A stretch of 64,000 bases of DNA from contig NC_016622.1 in assembly GCF_000283655.1 (NCBI RefSeq), positions 570,501 through 634,500 on the forward strand. Reading direction: 5' to 3'. Source of the stretch: Azospirillum lipoferum 4B. GTDB lineage: Bacteria; Pseudomonadota; Alphaproteobacteria; Azospirillales; Azospirillaceae. Shown here piece by piece: positions 54,113 to 63,706 of this stretch. A model generated the notes under the pieces. The model was not told the origin of the DNA. It ran no database searches and saw only the letters and a program-made list of their open reading frames with translations. Made by a program: the position numbers and the translations under genes. The first letter of the stretch is position 1; each line of letters begins with the position of its first letter.

Positions 54113-54892
54113 ATGGCCGACCCGATCAAGACCCGTCTGTATGTGGACAGCCCGCTGGCCGAAGACCAGTCGGTCGGGCTGGATCATGAGCGCGCCCATT
54201 TCCTGCGCCATGTCCTGCGGCTCGACCGCGGCGATCCGGTCGCCGTGTTCAACGGCCGCGACGGCGAATGGCTGGCGGTGATCGACGGCTTCGGCAAGGG
54301 CTGGTGCTCGCTGACCGTGGCGGACCGGCGGCGGGAACAGGACACGACGCCGGACCTGTGGCTGCTGTTCGCCCCGCTGAAGAAGGGCCGCATCGACTTC
54401 GTCGCCGAAAAGGCGACCGAGATGGGTGTGTCCCGGCTGTGGCCGGTCTTCACCCGCCGCACCGATCCCAACCGCGTCAACATCGACCGCCTGCGTGCCA
54501 ACGCGGTGGAGGCGGCCGAGCAGTGCGAGCGGCTCAGCGTGCCGGAGATGGGCGAGGCCGTGCCGCTGGACCGCGCGCTGGCCGGCTGGCCGGCCGACCG
54601 CCGGCTCTATCTGTGCGCCGAGGCCGGCTCCGCCCGTCCCATCGCCGATGTGCTGCGCGATGCGCCGCCCGGTCCAGCCGCACTGCTGGTCGGGCCGGAG
54701 GGCGGCTTCGACCAGTCGGAGCTTGACGAACTCGCCAAACTCCCCTTTGTTGTTCCGGTGGGATTGGGTCCGCGCATCCTGCGGGCCGATACGGCTGTGG
54801 TGGCGGCGCTGGCTTGCTGGCAGTCCTTGACCGGGGATTGGACTGCCGGGGGAAGCGACCGGCGTCCGCCTTTCCGTGCGCCGATCCCCTAA
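54113..54892 (+). CDS. rsmE: 16S rRNA m3U1498 methyltransferase RsmE
   Basis: This 259-residue SPOUT-class enzyme methylates U1498 of 16S rRNA. The N-terminal PUA-like part begins TRLYVDSPL and includes HFLRHVLRLDRGDPVAVFNG. The knot domain has KKGRIDFVAEKATEMGVSRL, LLVGPEGGFDQSELDE and VGLGPRILRADTAVVAAL, which bind SAM. ATG 54113 is preferred to 54104 because GGAG is then nine bases upstream. Confidence 0.95.
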   Translation: MADPIKTRLYVDSPLAEDQSVGLDHERAHFLRHVLRLDRGDPVAVFNGRDGEWLAVIDGFGKGWCSLTVADRRREQDTTPDLWLLFAPLKKGRIDFVAEKATEMGVSRLWPVFTRRTDPNRVNIDRLRANAVEAAEQCERLSVPEMGEAVPLDRALAGWPADRRLYLCAEAGSARPIADVLRDAPPGPAALLVGPEGGFDQSELDELAKLPFVVPVGLGPRILRADTAVVAALACWQSLTGDWTAGGSDRRPPFRAPIP

Positions 54893-54940
54893 CCGGCCGT
54901 CACCCGGCCGATCCTCCGTCCACTTCCCGCGAGAGACTTC

Positions 54941-56305
54941 ATGTCCGCACCCCCGACCACGCGCGGCGAACCCATCACCGACCGCCGCCAACTGGTGGCC
55001 TATCTCGAATCCGGCAGCAAGCCGGCGCCGGACTGGCGCATCGGGACCGAGCACGAGAAGTTCGCCTACCGCACCTCCGACCTGCGGCCGCTGACCTATG
55101 ACGGGCCGGACGGCATCCGCGAACTGCTGACCCGCATGACCCGCTTCGGCTGGCAGCCGGTGGAGGAGAAGGGCAACATCATCGCGTTGGTCCAGGACAT
55201 GGCCAACATCACGCTGGAACCGGGCGGTCAGGTCGAACTGTCGGGCGCGCCGCTGGAGACCCTGCACCAGACCTGTGCCGAGGTGCACCGCCACCTGCGC
55301 CAGGTGAAGGAGGTCGGGGCCGAGCTGGGCATCGCCATGATGGGGCTGGGCTTCCAGCCGAAATGGACGCGCGACGACATCCCCTGGATGCCCAAGGGCC
55401 GCTACAAGATCATGCGCGACTACATGCCGAAGGTCGGCTCGCTCGGCCTCGACATGATGACGCGGACCTGCACGGTGCAGGTCAACCTGGACTTCGCGTC
55501 CGAAGCCGACATGGTGAAGAAGTTCCGCGTCTCGCTGGCCTTGCAGCCGATTGCGACCGCGCTGTTCGCCATGTCCCCCTTCACGGAGGGCAAGCCGAAC
55601 GGCTTCCAGAGCTTCCGCAGCCACATCTGGACCGACACCGATCCGGACCGCACCGGCGACATTCCCTTCGTGTTCGAGGACGGCTTCGGCTTCGAACGCT
55701 ATGTCGACTATCTGCTCGACACGCCGATGTACTTCGTCTACCGCGACGGCACCTACATCGACGCGGCCGGCCAGTCCTTCCGCGCCTATATGGACGGCAA
55801 GCTGCCGGCTTTGCCGGGCGAGGTGCCGCTGATCACCGATTGGGCCGACCACACCACCACCGCTTTTCCGGAAGTGCGGCTGAAGAAGTATCTGGAGATG
55901 CGCGGCGCCGACGGCGGTCCGTGGCGCAGCCTGTGCGCCCTGCCGGCGCTGTGGGTCGGGCTGCTCTACGATCAGGTGGCGCTGGATGCCGCCTGGGATC
56001 TGGTGAAGGACTGGACGACGGAGGAACGCGCGCATCTGCGCGCCGAGGTGCCGCGGTCGGGCCTGCGCACGACGTTCCGCAATGGGACGGTGCGCGACGT
56101 GGCGCTGGAGGTGGTGGCTATTGCGCGCGACGGTCTGGCGAGGCGCGGCCGCAACGACAATTGGGGCGACGACGAGACCCACTTCCTCGACACCCTGCAG
56201 ATGATCGCGGAGAGCGGCCGCAGCCCGGCCGACGAGCTTCTGGAGAAGTTCAACGGCCCCTGGGGTGGCAGCGTCGATCCGGTGTTCAAGGAGTATGCGT
56301 ACTGA
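54941..56305 (+). CDS. gshA: Glutamate-cysteine ligase (plant/alphaproteobacterial type)
   Basis: This 454-residue enzyme performs the first step of glutathione synthesis. Family segments: [40 protein letters not shown], the [20 protein letters not shown] block, [19 protein letters not shown] and FQSFRSHIW. This is the group shared by plants and alphaproteobacteria, distinct from E. coli GshA. It lies 49 bp after rsmE on the same strand, so cotranscription is possible, and it converges on the nif operon across repeat copy 6. Confidence 0.95.
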   Translation: MSAPPTTRGEPITDRRQLVAYLESGSKPAPDWRIGTEHEKFAYRTSDLRPLTYDGPDGIRELLTRMTRFGWQPVEEKGNIIALVQDMANITLEPGGQVELSGAPLETLHQTCAEVHRHLRQVKEVGAELGIAMMGLGFQPKWTRDDIPWMPKGRYKIMRDYMPKVGSLGLDMMTRTCTVQVNLDFASEADMVKKFRVSLALQPIATALFAMSPFTEGKPNGFQSFRSHIWTDTDPDRTGDIPFVFEDGFGFERYVDYLLDTPMYFVYRDGTYIDAAGQSFRAYMDGKLPALPGEVPLITDWADHTTTAFPEVRLKKYLEMRGADGGPWRSLCALPALWVGLLYDQVALDAAWDLVKDWTTEERAHLRAEVPRSGLRTTFRNGTVRDVALEVVAIARDGLARRGRNDNWGDDETHFLDTLQMIAESGRSPADELLEKFNGPWGGSVDPVFKEYAY

Positions 56306-56330
56306 GGGGAGTGGGGGCTTTGCCGAGGTG

Positions 56331-56479
56331 AGGCCCCCTCCCTAACCCTCCCCCGCCCTCGGCCGGCCGAAGGCCGGTCCGATCGCGGGAGAGGGGACTG
56401 CCGCCGCCCCGCAAACTCTACCCTCTCCCGCGAAGCGGGGGAGGGCAGGGGCCCATGCGTAGCATGGGAAGGGTGGGGG
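56331..56479. repeat. Palindromic intergenic repeat, copy 6
   Basis: About 150 bp of C-tract/G-tract hairpins begins GCCCCCTCCCTAACC and ends GGGAAGGGTGGGGGC. A central GGCCGGCCGAAGGCCGG hairpin replaces the core found in copies 3 and 4. It lies between the convergent gshA and the nif ferredoxin gene and may end both transcripts. Confidence 0.7.
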
Positions 56480-56495
56480 CACGCGGGCGAGAGTC

Positions 56496-56789
56496 CTACG
56501 CCGCCACCGGCACATGCGTGATGCAGCTCTTCGAACACACCTTGGAGCAGCTTTCGCAGCCGATGCAGTTGGCCGCGGTCTCGACCGTCATCACCTTCTT
56601 CTCGGCCTCGTCGTCGAAGGCGTCGACGATGTCGCCGTCCTCGGTCAGGCCGATCATGTTCAGCACGCCGCGGCCGCAGACCTTGAAGCAGCGGCCGCAG
56701 CCGATGCACTGCTTCTGATCGATGGTCTCGACGAATTTCGGGGTCCAGCTCTGACCACCCCGGGTGGTGCCGGTCAGGAAATCAGCCAT
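56496..56789 (-). CDS. fdxB: Nif-specific ferredoxin III (FdxB type)
   Basis: This 97-residue ferredoxin has two [4Fe-4S] motifs, CIGCGRCFKVCGRG and CIGCESCSKVCSKSC, separated by an insertion of about 30 residues, the pattern of ferredoxin III in nif clusters. FVETIDQKQCIGC and GVLNMIGLTEDGDIVD are also typical. It may supply electrons or help in FeMo-cofactor synthesis. It is the last gene of the nifE operon in this window; nifQ, which follows in A. brasilense, is not here. Confidence 0.93.
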   Translation of the reverse strand: MADFLTGTTRGGQSWTPKFVETIDQKQCIGCGRCFKVCGRGVLNMIGLTEDGDIVDAFDDEAEKKVMTVETAANCIGCESCSKVCSKSCITHVPVAA

Positions 56790-56847
56790 GGGAATGCTCC
56801 TCTCGGGAAAGGCCGCGCCTAAGCTTTTCTTGGGAAATTGAGGGGGG

Positions 56848-57048
56848 TTAGGCCTTCTCCAGCGCCTTCAGCGCCGCCCGCTTCTCGGTCAGGGTCTTGA
56901 AGGCGTCATAGGTTTCCTGCGCCACCGTCAGGATGCTCTGCCAGTTCTGCGGAAGCTCTTCCGACAAATCGTGCAGATCCATCTTCTTCTGGGTGGCGCG
57001 GGCGTTCAGCTTCTTGATCTCGTCCTTCAGGGCGTCGATGTCGCTCAT
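56848..57048 (-). CDS. Small nif-associated protein (CCE_0567/DUF683 family, orf5)
   Basis: This 66-residue helical protein, starting DIDALKDEIKKLNARATQKK and followed by MDLHDLSEELPQNWQSI, matches the short coiled-coil family found next to nifX and DUF269 genes in diazotrophs. A related cyanobacterial protein forms a helical hairpin; the role in nitrogen fixation is unknown. The gap to the upstream gene is 17 bp. Confidence 0.9.
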   Translation of the reverse strand: MSDIDALKDEIKKLNARATQKKMDLHDLSEELPQNWQSILTVAQETYDAFKTLTEKRAALKALEKA

Positions 57049-57065
57049 GGTTGCAATACCTTGGC

Positions 57066-57521
57066 TCAGAGATTCGCGACCTCGGGGTACTCCCGGATCA
57101 GTGCCACCGCGTCCTCGACCAGCTTGGCGCCGTCGGCGGCCAGCTTCTCGATGCTGGGGAAGCCGAAGCGGTGGACGTCGCGCAGGGTCTTCGACACCAC
57201 CACCAGCCGGCCGGTGGTGAGGATCATGCGGCCGAAGCCCTCATGGCTCATCTTCATCATCGGCGAGGCCATCATGCCGGTCTGCTTTTCGACGGTGACG
57301 CCGACCGCCTTGTAGAACAGCTCCAGCCGCCACAGCGTGTCCGGGTCGGGGTCGCCGATGATCGGGATGGCGGCGCGGGCCTCCTTGTCCAGGATGAAGG
57401 GGGCGAGCAGAGCCTCGTCCGGCTTGCCTTCCCAGGCGCCATAGCTGTCCTCGGCACGGAACAGCAGGACCAGCGTCTTCACGAACTGGTCGGCGACGGA
57501 CACTTCAGCCACATCAGCCAT
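57066..57521 (-). CDS. NifX-associated nitrogen fixation protein (DUF269, orf3)
   Basis: This 151-residue protein matches the DUF269 family: [40 protein letters not shown], then [20 protein letters not shown] and [17 protein letters not shown]. It occurs downstream of nifX in nearly all nifENX operons and is sometimes fused to it in other species. The function is not established. It lies two bases from the nifX stop. Confidence 0.92.
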   Translation of the reverse strand: MADVAEVSVADQFVKTLVLLFRAEDSYGAWEGKPDEALLAPFILDKEARAAIPIIGDPDPDTLWRLELFYKAVGVTVEKQTGMMASPMMKMSHEGFGRMILTTGRLVVVSKTLRDVHRFGFPSIEKLAADGAKLVEDAVALIREYPEVANL

Positions 57522-57523
57522 GC

Positions 57524-57922
57524 TCAGACCTCCTCCTCGTCGAAATGGAATTGCGGCGTCTCGCCCATCGCCTTGCGCAGCCAGGGCGGTGGATTGCCGT
57601 TCAGCGTCTGGACCAGCTTGTCGAGCAGGGCCGGAATGGTTTCGGTGGCCTCGACCTTCACCGGATGGATCTTCTTCGCCACCACGCGGGCGGCGGCCGA
57701 GGCGCCGATGGCCGACAGGTAGACGATGGCGACATCGGCCAGCGCCTCCAGCTTGGGAACCAGCTTGTCCTCGTTGCCGTCCTCGAACATCGAGCCGCCG
57801 AACTGGAAGGTCTCCAGAAAGGCATGGCCCTGGCGGTCGACCCGATAGACGGCGATGTTCTTGGCCCAGCCGAAATGCGCATCGACGTGCTGCATGTCCT
57901 GGGTGCAGAAAGCGACCTTCAT
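57524..57922 (-). CDS. nifX: FeMo-cofactor carrier protein NifX
   Basis: This 132-residue protein begins [20 protein letters not shown], the dinitrogenase iron-molybdenum cofactor-binding fold, with [16 protein letters not shown] and [20 protein letters not shown] further on. NifX binds NifB-co and the VK-cluster on the way to NifEN. The ATG is preceded by AAAGGAGG, a near-perfect ribosome site, which settles the start despite a longer open frame. Confidence 0.94.
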   Translation of the reverse strand: MKVAFCTQDMQHVDAHFGWAKNIAVYRVDRQGHAFLETFQFGGSMFEDGNEDKLVPKLEALADVAIVYLSAIGASAAARVVAKKIHPVKVEATETIPALLDKLVQTLNGNPPPWLRKAMGETPQFHFDEEEV

Positions 57923-57960
57923 CGATCCTCCTTTGGTCGGGCGTGGGTCCTGCACCACGC

Positions 57961-59352
57961 TCAGACGGCGTTGCATCCGCATGATCCGCCTCCGCAGCCG
58001 TGCGATTCGTCTGCCCCATGATGTCCGGCGTCGTGGGGCCCGTGGTCCATCTCGCGGGCGAGGAACAGGTTGCCGATCTCGCACAGCAGCTCGCGCGTGC
58101 CGCGGTAGCCGACCTGGACGCGCAGGCCCGCCCCCAGCCGGTCGAACATCGGCAGGCCCATGCGGTGCAGCGGCACGCCGATCCGCGCCGCGCCCTGCCG
58201 CCCGTGCGAGTTGGAGACGATCAGGTCGGCGTCGCGGGCCAGCGTCTCCATGTCGGAATGGTCGCCGACCATGATGGTGGCGGCCTTCAGCCGTTCCAGC
58301 ACCGGGCTTTGCGTCGGCGACACCGCGGCGACCACCTCGGCCCCCATGTCGGCCAGGAAGCCGGTGACGGCATAGAGCAGGTCGGGTTCCAGCGCGACGG
58401 CGATGCGCTTGCGGCTGAAGAAGAAATGCCCGTCCAGCATGGCGTCGACCAGGGCTTCGCGCTGGCGCCGCAGCCGGGCCGGCGCCGGCTTGCCCGACAG
58501 TTCCATCAGCAGCCGGACCAGCTTGTCCGACGCCTCCAACCCGGTCAGGCGGCTAAAGAAATGGCTGGGAACGTCGGTCTTCAGCTCCAGCGCGTTGCCG
58601 GCCACCCGCATATGCTCGCCGACCACGATGGTGGTGGCCGAGGCGCCCATGGCGCGGATCTGGTCCACCGTCACGCCGCCCAGCGAGGTGGCGGTGAAGT
58701 CGGTCGGCTGGCGCCCGGCCATCGACAGCGACAGGTCGGGCAGCATGATCGGCGACAGGCCGAAGCCCTCGATGATGTCGCGCAGTTCCTCGACATCGCC
58801 GGGCGACAGATGGCTGCCGGCCAGCACATTGACCTGGGTCGGGATGCGCACCGGCGAGGGTTCGACCAGCCGCTCCACCATGGCGGTCACGGCGGCGGCG
58901 AAGCCGTCCTCGAAGCCGCCGGCGAAGTCGGGGGTGTTGGCGAAGACCAGGGCGGTGCCGGCCATGTCGGGGTTGCGCTGGCGGAACAGCGTGTACTGGC
59001 CGCCCATGTCCTCGCCCTTGGTCTCGGTGACGCCGGTGGTGGCGACGCCGATCATGGCGGGCTTGTTGCGCTCGACGATGGTGCGGATCGCCTGTTCCAG
59101 ATTGTCGTAGCCGCCGAGGATGGTGGAGACCTGATCCATCGCCGTGGTCTGCAGCGGGATCGCCTCGCGGAAATGGCGGACCAGCAGCACCAGCCCGAAG
59201 GCGGTGCAGCCCTGCGACCCATGGAACAGCGGCAGGCAGCGGTCGACGCCGAGATAGGCCAGGGCAGCGCCCAGCGGCTGGCTCATCTTCAGCGGGTTGG
59301 TGGAGGCGGCCTTGGCGGCGGAGGGAAAGCGCTGGATGTGGGACATCGCCAT
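57961..59352 (-). CDS. nifN: Nitrogenase FeMo-cofactor scaffold protein NifN
   Basis: This 463-residue subunit of the NifEN scaffold has [40 protein letters not shown] with the cluster-binding Cys region, and [13 protein letters not shown], all typical of NifN. Its last residues, [13 protein letters not shown] with several His before them, form a Cys/His-rich tail beyond the conserved core. The ATG overlaps the nifE stop by one base (TGATG), ensuring equal synthesis of the two partners. Confidence 0.96.
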   Translation of the reverse strand: MAMSHIQRFPSAAKAASTNPLKMSQPLGAALAYLGVDRCLPLFHGSQGCTAFGLVLLVRHFREAIPLQTTAMDQVSTILGGYDNLEQAIRTIVERNKPAMIGVATTGVTETKGEDMGGQYTLFRQRNPDMAGTALVFANTPDFAGGFEDGFAAAVTAMVERLVEPSPVRIPTQVNVLAGSHLSPGDVEELRDIIEGFGLSPIMLPDLSLSMAGRQPTDFTATSLGGVTVDQIRAMGASATTIVVGEHMRVAGNALELKTDVPSHFFSRLTGLEASDKLVRLLMELSGKPAPARLRRQREALVDAMLDGHFFFSRKRIAVALEPDLLYAVTGFLADMGAEVVAAVSPTQSPVLERLKAATIMVGDHSDMETLARDADLIVSNSHGRQGAARIGVPLHRMGLPMFDRLGAGLRVQVGYRGTRELLCEIGNLFLAREMDHGPHDAGHHGADESHGCGGGSCGCNAV

Positions 59353-60758
59353 CACTCCGCCGCCAGAAGGGTGGAGGACGGACCGGACTCCCACGGTGCC
59401 GGCTGGCGGACCTGACGCCAGATCGGGTTGGACAGCGTCTTGTCGATCTCCTCGCAGAGATTGACGATGCCGTCATAGCCGGCATAGGCGTGGTGGCGCT
59501 CCTGGTTGATGTCGAGCCAGGGAACCTTTGCCTTCAAGGAGATGAACTGCGACCGGCCGCCGGACATCATGATGTCGGCCTGATCGTCGGCCAGCATCTT
59601 GTAGATGTCGCGCGGCTTCAGGTCGTCCCACTGGTGGAACTCGTCGCCCTTCATCTTCTTGATGCGCTCCTTGTCCTCCTTGGTCGACTTCTTGGTGGAG
59701 GTGCCGAGGATGGTCAGGCCGGCGCCTTCCAGCGCGCTGACCATCGACCAGCTCTTGACCCCGCCGGTGAAGAGGAGGACGCGCTTGCCCTCGAAGCGCG
59801 GCTTGTAGGGTTCCAACCGGCGCCAGACGCGGCTTTCCTCGCGGGCGATCACGCCTTCGGCCCGGTCGATCAGGCTCTTGTCGGCGCCGCGCTCCACCAG
59901 CATGCGGGCCATGGTGCGCAGGGTGTCCGACATGTCGGAAACGCCGTAGAAGGAGCCCTCGAAATAGGGGATGCCGTAGCGTTCCTGCATCTTGCGGCCG
60001 ACATTCACCAGCGCCTGGCTGCACACCATCATGGTGACGCGGGCGCGGTGGGCCTGGGCGACCTCGTTGTAACGGCCGTCGCCGGAGATGCAGGACAACA
60101 GGCGGATGCCGATCTCGTCGAGCAGCGGCTTGACCAGCCACAGCTCGCCGGCGAGGTTGTATTCGCCGATGATGCAGACATCGGTGGGGGTGGTGTATTC
60201 CGGCTCCACCGTGCCGATGACATGCTCCAGCAGCGCCTCGCCGGCCAGCTTGTTGCCGAGGTTCTTCGACCCGACGAAGCCCGGCGCATCCACCGGGATC
60301 ACCGGCTTGCCCAGCTTCTGCGTTGCGAACTTGCAGACCGCGGCGATGTCGTCGCCGGTCATGGCGGGCACGCAGGTCTGATAGACGAAGACGGCCGGCG
60401 GGTCGTATTGCTGGACGATCTCCTTGATGGCGCGGTAGAGCTTCTTCTCGCCGCCGCCGATGACGTCCAGTTCCGACAGGTCGGTGGTGAAGCCGGTGCG
60501 GTAGAGTTGCGGGCCGGAGGATTGCGAGCCGCGGTTGTCCCACGAGTTGCCCAGGCAGGCGATGGGGCCATGGACCAGATGGGCGGCATCGGCGATCGGC
60601 TGCAGCACGATCATCGCCCCGTCATAGGCGCAGCCGCCGGCCGCGGCCCCCGGTTTCAGCGACTTGGTGCAGCCCTTCTTCTTCTCCTTGGCCGACTTGG
60701 CCTGGTTGGTCGCGCAGCCCGGTTCGTTGAAGACGTCCTGGATCTTGTCCTGGAGCAT
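59352..60758 (-). CDS. nifE: Nitrogenase FeMo-cofactor scaffold protein NifE
   Basis: This 468-residue partner of NifN begins LQDKIQDVFNEPGC with an early Cys, then KGCTKSLKPGAAAGGCAYDG, and LVHGPIACLGNSWDNRGSQS, the cluster-binding region of NifE. VYQTCVPAMTGDDIAAVCKF and IGEYNLAGELWLVKPLLDEI follow. NifEN converts NifB-co to FeMo-cofactor. ATG 60758 has GGGAGAAG about seven bases upstream; ATG 60773 is an alternative adding five residues. It heads the operon read from the sigma54 promoter upstream. Confidence 0.96.
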   Translation of the reverse strand: MLQDKIQDVFNEPGCATNQAKSAKEKKKGCTKSLKPGAAAGGCAYDGAMIVLQPIADAAHLVHGPIACLGNSWDNRGSQSSGPQLYRTGFTTDLSELDVIGGGEKKLYRAIKEIVQQYDPPAVFVYQTCVPAMTGDDIAAVCKFATQKLGKPVIPVDAPGFVGSKNLGNKLAGEALLEHVIGTVEPEYTTPTDVCIIGEYNLAGELWLVKPLLDEIGIRLLSCISGDGRYNEVAQAHRARVTMMVCSQALVNVGRKMQERYGIPYFEGSFYGVSDMSDTLRTMARMLVERGADKSLIDRAEGVIAREESRVWRRLEPYKPRFEGKRVLLFTGGVKSWSMVSALEGAGLTILGTSTKKSTKEDKERIKKMKGDEFHQWDDLKPRDIYKMLADDQADIMMSGGRSQFISLKAKVPWLDINQERHHAYAGYDGIVNLCEEIDKTLSNPIWRQVRQPAPWESGPSSTLLAAE

Positions 60759-60806
60759 GCCCGCTTCTCCCATCCTGGCGCCGGAAATGGCTCTGCACTG
60801 CTGTGA

Positions 60807-60822
60807 TGCAGGGGGCGTGCCA
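60807..60822 (-). promoter_or_regulatory. Sigma54 (-24/-12) promoter of nifE operon
   Basis: On the minus strand TGGCACGCCCCCTGCA fits TGGCAC-N5-TTGCA with a single mismatch and the exact GG-N10-GC interval. Transcription would start near 60797, giving a leader of about 40 bases. Confidence 0.75.
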
Positions 60823-60867
60823 GATGGTAAGTCACTGACAGATAAGAATTGTCGGGTTTATCGGCCC

Positions 60868-60883
60868 TGTCCGATAGCTGACA
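60868..60883. promoter_or_regulatory. NifA upstream activator site
   Basis: TGTCCGATAGCTGACA fits the NifA consensus TGT-N10-ACA exactly. It is about 70 bp upstream of the predicted nifE start, close to but on the near side of the usual range. Confidence 0.7.
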
Positions 60884-60983
60884 ATCGGGGGGCGCGGCGC
60901 GGGCTTGTCGGGTGTCGCACATCCCGCGCAGGGGCAGGGCGGGGCCGCCCGTATCAGGACGCTGGTGGGAAAGGGGCGTTACG

Positions 60984-61523
60984 ATGGACCGGATCGGATG
61001 GCGCCGCCGCCGACAGGCGACGATGGCCGGAATACTGGTGGCGCTGGCGGCCGGGCCGGGCGCGGCGGCACAGGATGGCGCGGTGATCCGGTTGACGCGG
61101 GAGTCCGGTCGTGAGATCGGCGTCGCTTGCCGATACCTCGACCTCGATCAGCGCGCGGCTCCGCCGGAAGCGACAATGCTGTGCGATGCCGCAGCCGAAC
61201 TCGTCACGCGGATGGTATCCGACCGGGGCAGGTCCGTGGTGCACCTCGGCCTGCGCACGGTGGCGCTCGACGCCGAACCGACCGAAGAATTGCCGCCGAC
61301 CGTCGATGGCCCGATTCTTCTGCTGGTCCTGGAGGGCCGCCGGGACTGGAGCGGCACCGCGCACCCCCGCCTGCTGCTGCGCGCCCGACCGGTCCGCGGC
61401 GGCGTCGCCGCCCCGTCGGTCGGACTTCCGCCGATCCCGGTCGAGCTGGCCGGGGAGGGCTGGCGGGCGGCAGCCGACCGTGCGCTGGAGCGGGTGGTCG
61501 GCTTTGCCCTTCGGGACGGCTGA
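60984..61523 (+). CDS. Hypothetical exported protein
   Basis: This 179-residue protein begins with a basic segment (IGWRRRRQATM) and a hydrophobic core ending in an Ala-x-Ala site (GPGAAAQDG), so it should be secreted. The mature part has two cysteines (VACRYLD and MLCDAAAE) that could form a disulfide, and a GPILLLVLEGRRDWSG strand. I do not recognise a family. It is divergent from nifE and lies 12 bp from the convergent chemoreceptor stop. Confidence 0.75.
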   Translation: MDRIGWRRRRQATMAGILVALAAGPGAAAQDGAVIRLTRESGREIGVACRYLDLDQRAAPPEATMLCDAAAELVTRMVSDRGRSVVHLGLRTVALDAEPTEELPPTVDGPILLLVLEGRRDWSGTAHPRLLLRARPVRGGVAAPSVGLPPIPVELAGEGWRAAADRALERVVGFALRDG

Positions 61524-61535
61524 AACGGCCCCATG

Positions 61536-63488
61536 TCAGCCGGCGCGCACCTCGTGGATGAAACGGTCGACTTCCGTCGACAGCTTCTCGGCATCGCCGA
61601 ACAGGGCCCCGGCAGCGTCGAGCACCTGCTGGGCGGCGTTGCCGGTTCCGTCGGCGATCTGCTGGACGCCGCCGATGTTGCGGGAGATTTCCTGCGTGCC
61701 GGAGGCGGCCTGCTGCACGCTGCGGGCGATTTCGCGGGTCGCGGCGTTCTGTTCCTCGACCGCGGCGGCGATGGTGGTCGACACCTCGTTCACCTGGGCG
61801 ATGATCGTGGTGATCTTCTGGATGGCGCCCACGGTGTCGTCGGTCGCAGCCTGCATCGCCGCGATCTGGCTGGAGATCTCCTCCGTTGCCTTGGCGGTCT
61901 GGGTGGCGAGGCCCTTCACCTCGCTGGCGACGACGGCGAACCCCTTTCCGGCCTCGCCGGCGCGGGCCGCTTCGATGGTGGCGTTCAACGCCAGCAGGTT
62001 GGTCTGGCTGGCGATCTCCTGGATCAGCTGGACCACGGTGCCGATGCTGCGGGCCTGATCGGCCATGAGCTGGACATTCTGCGACGCCTCATCCGCCCGT
62101 TCCACCGCCTGGCGGGCCACCGCACTCGACTGCGTCACCTGACGCGAGATCTCGCCGATGGAGGCGGTCATCTCTTCCGCGGAGGCGGCGACGGTCTGCA
62201 CGTTGGTCGAGGCCTCCTCCGATGCGGCGGCGACGGCCGCGGCGCGCCTGCGGCTGTCCTCGGCCATGGTCGAGAGTTCCTGCGAACTGCCCTTCATCCG
62301 GCTGGCGGAGCCGATGACCTGCCCGACGATGGTCTTGACCGTGTTCTCGAAGCTGTCGGCCATCCGGCCCAGGGCGTTGCGCTTGTCCCGTTCCGCCTGC
62401 TCGCGGGTCTGGCGCATCTCCTCTTCCATGGCGCGGTTGCGGGCGAGATTCTCCTTGAACACCTCCAGCGACTGCGCCATCGCCCCGATCTCGTCCTTGC
62501 GGTCGAGTGCCGGGATGTCGGCCGACAGATCGCCGGCGCTCAGGCGCGACATCGCGTCGGTCATCCGCGTGATCGGGCGGGCGACGATGCGGGCGATCAA
62601 CAGCCCCAGCAACGGCACGACGAAGACGATGGCGCCCAGTACGGTCGCGGCCAGCAGCTTGGCCAGAAGCTCCATCGGAGCCTGCACCTTGGCGCGCTCC
62701 ATCGACACCGCGACATACCAGTTCAGGCCTGGCAGGCCCTTGATGTTGTAGAACCGCACCAGCCGGCCGTCGTCGGTCGCGATCTCGCGTCCCTCGACCG
62801 GCTTGCGGCCGAAGGGCTTCATGACCATCGCCTCGTCCGGGTGGACCAGGATCTTGCCGTCGCCGTCGGCCAGGAAGACGAAGCCTTTGCCGTCCATCGC
62901 GAAGGAGCGCAGGAATTCCTGCAGCACGTCCAGCGGCAGATCGGCCCCGGCAACGCCGCGCAGCGTCCCGCCGCTGGCGACGGGCATGACCGCGCTGATC
63001 ACCAGCTTCTTGGTGGTGGCGTCCTGATAGGGTTCCGACAGGGTGAGGTCGCGCGTCGTGACCGCGGATTTGTACCAGGGGCGCTTGCGCGGGTCGTAGC
63101 CGGGCGGCAGTTCCGACGGGTTGAAGGTGGTGAAGCGGCCATCCGCCTCGGCACCGAAATAGACCTCGGAGAAGGTGTCGCGCAGGGTCTTGCGCGCGAT
63201 GATCGGCAGGATCGCGTCCGGGCCGGCGGACGTGACGTCCTCGGCCACCAGACGGACAAGCATCATTCGCCCCGCCAGCCATTTCTGGATGCCGTCCACC
63301 GCGGCGGTGCCGGCCGTCTCGATCCTGGCGTCGATCTCCGCCTGCAAGGCCTGCGACGACAGCCGGTAGACCAGAAGACCGAGTGCGCCGACCGAAAGAG
63401 TGATGAGAAGCGTGGCGGCGATGAGGATGCGGTGGATGAATTTTCTTGGTGGCCGGGAAGAGCCTGCCTGAAGAACGCGATCGGACAT
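61536..63488 (-). CDS. Chemoreceptor with double-Cache ligand domain
   Basis: This 650-residue receptor has a first membrane helix near 23-45 and a periplasmic dCache domain to about 280, with [48 protein letters not shown] and [12 protein letters not shown], the classic amino-acid- or organic-acid-sensing pattern. A second helix ([20 protein letters not shown]), HAMP ([20 protein letters not shown]) and a signalling hairpin with tip [20 protein letters not shown] follow. The ATG at 63488 starts MSDRVLQAG. The ligand is unknown. Confidence 0.94.
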   Translation of the reverse strand: MSDRVLQAGSSRPPRKFIHRILIAATLLITLSVGALGLLVYRLSSQALQAEIDARIETAGTAAVDGIQKWLAGRMMLVRLVAEDVTSAGPDAILPIIARKTLRDTFSEVYFGAEADGRFTTFNPSELPPGYDPRKRPWYKSAVTTRDLTLSEPYQDATTKKLVISAVMPVASGGTLRGVAGADLPLDVLQEFLRSFAMDGKGFVFLADGDGKILVHPDEAMVMKPFGRKPVEGREIATDDGRLVRFYNIKGLPGLNWYVAVSMERAKVQAPMELLAKLLAATVLGAIVFVVPLLGLLIARIVARPITRMTDAMSRLSAGDLSADIPALDRKDEIGAMAQSLEVFKENLARNRAMEEEMRQTREQAERDKRNALGRMADSFENTVKTIVGQVIGSASRMKGSSQELSTMAEDSRRRAAAVAAASEEASTNVQTVAASAEEMTASIGEISRQVTQSSAVARQAVERADEASQNVQLMADQARSIGTVVQLIQEIASQTNLLALNATIEAARAGEAGKGFAVVASEVKGLATQTAKATEEISSQIAAMQAATDDTVGAIQKITTIIAQVNEVSTTIAAAVEEQNAATREIARSVQQAASGTQEISRNIGGVQQIADGTGNAAQQVLDAAGALFGDAEKLSTEVDRFIHEVRAG

Positions 63489-63706
63489 GGAACCCCCAAG
63501 GATCGGCAACTGCCTTCCCGACTGCCGGGCGATGGCATCAGCATATCCAACTATATCGGCCGGCCGAGCGCCGCCAATCTGGGGATATCCCTAGCATTCG
63601 AAGGGTGAACTTTTTGTGATGGCGGGCCCGATCAAATGGGAGTTCAGGCACATTTTCCTTGTGTGCCTGAGCCGGCCTGTCCGATTCCTTCACCAATCCG
63701 TTCCGG

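Noticed and set aside
54080-56182. A 700-codon minus-strand frame opposite rsmE and gshA
   Set aside because: Spans two well-supported genes and has no motifs of its own.
14620-56479. The C-tract/G-tract repeats as a CRISPR array or insertion sequence
   Set aside because: Copies are single, far apart, palindromic, without spacers and without any coding capacity.
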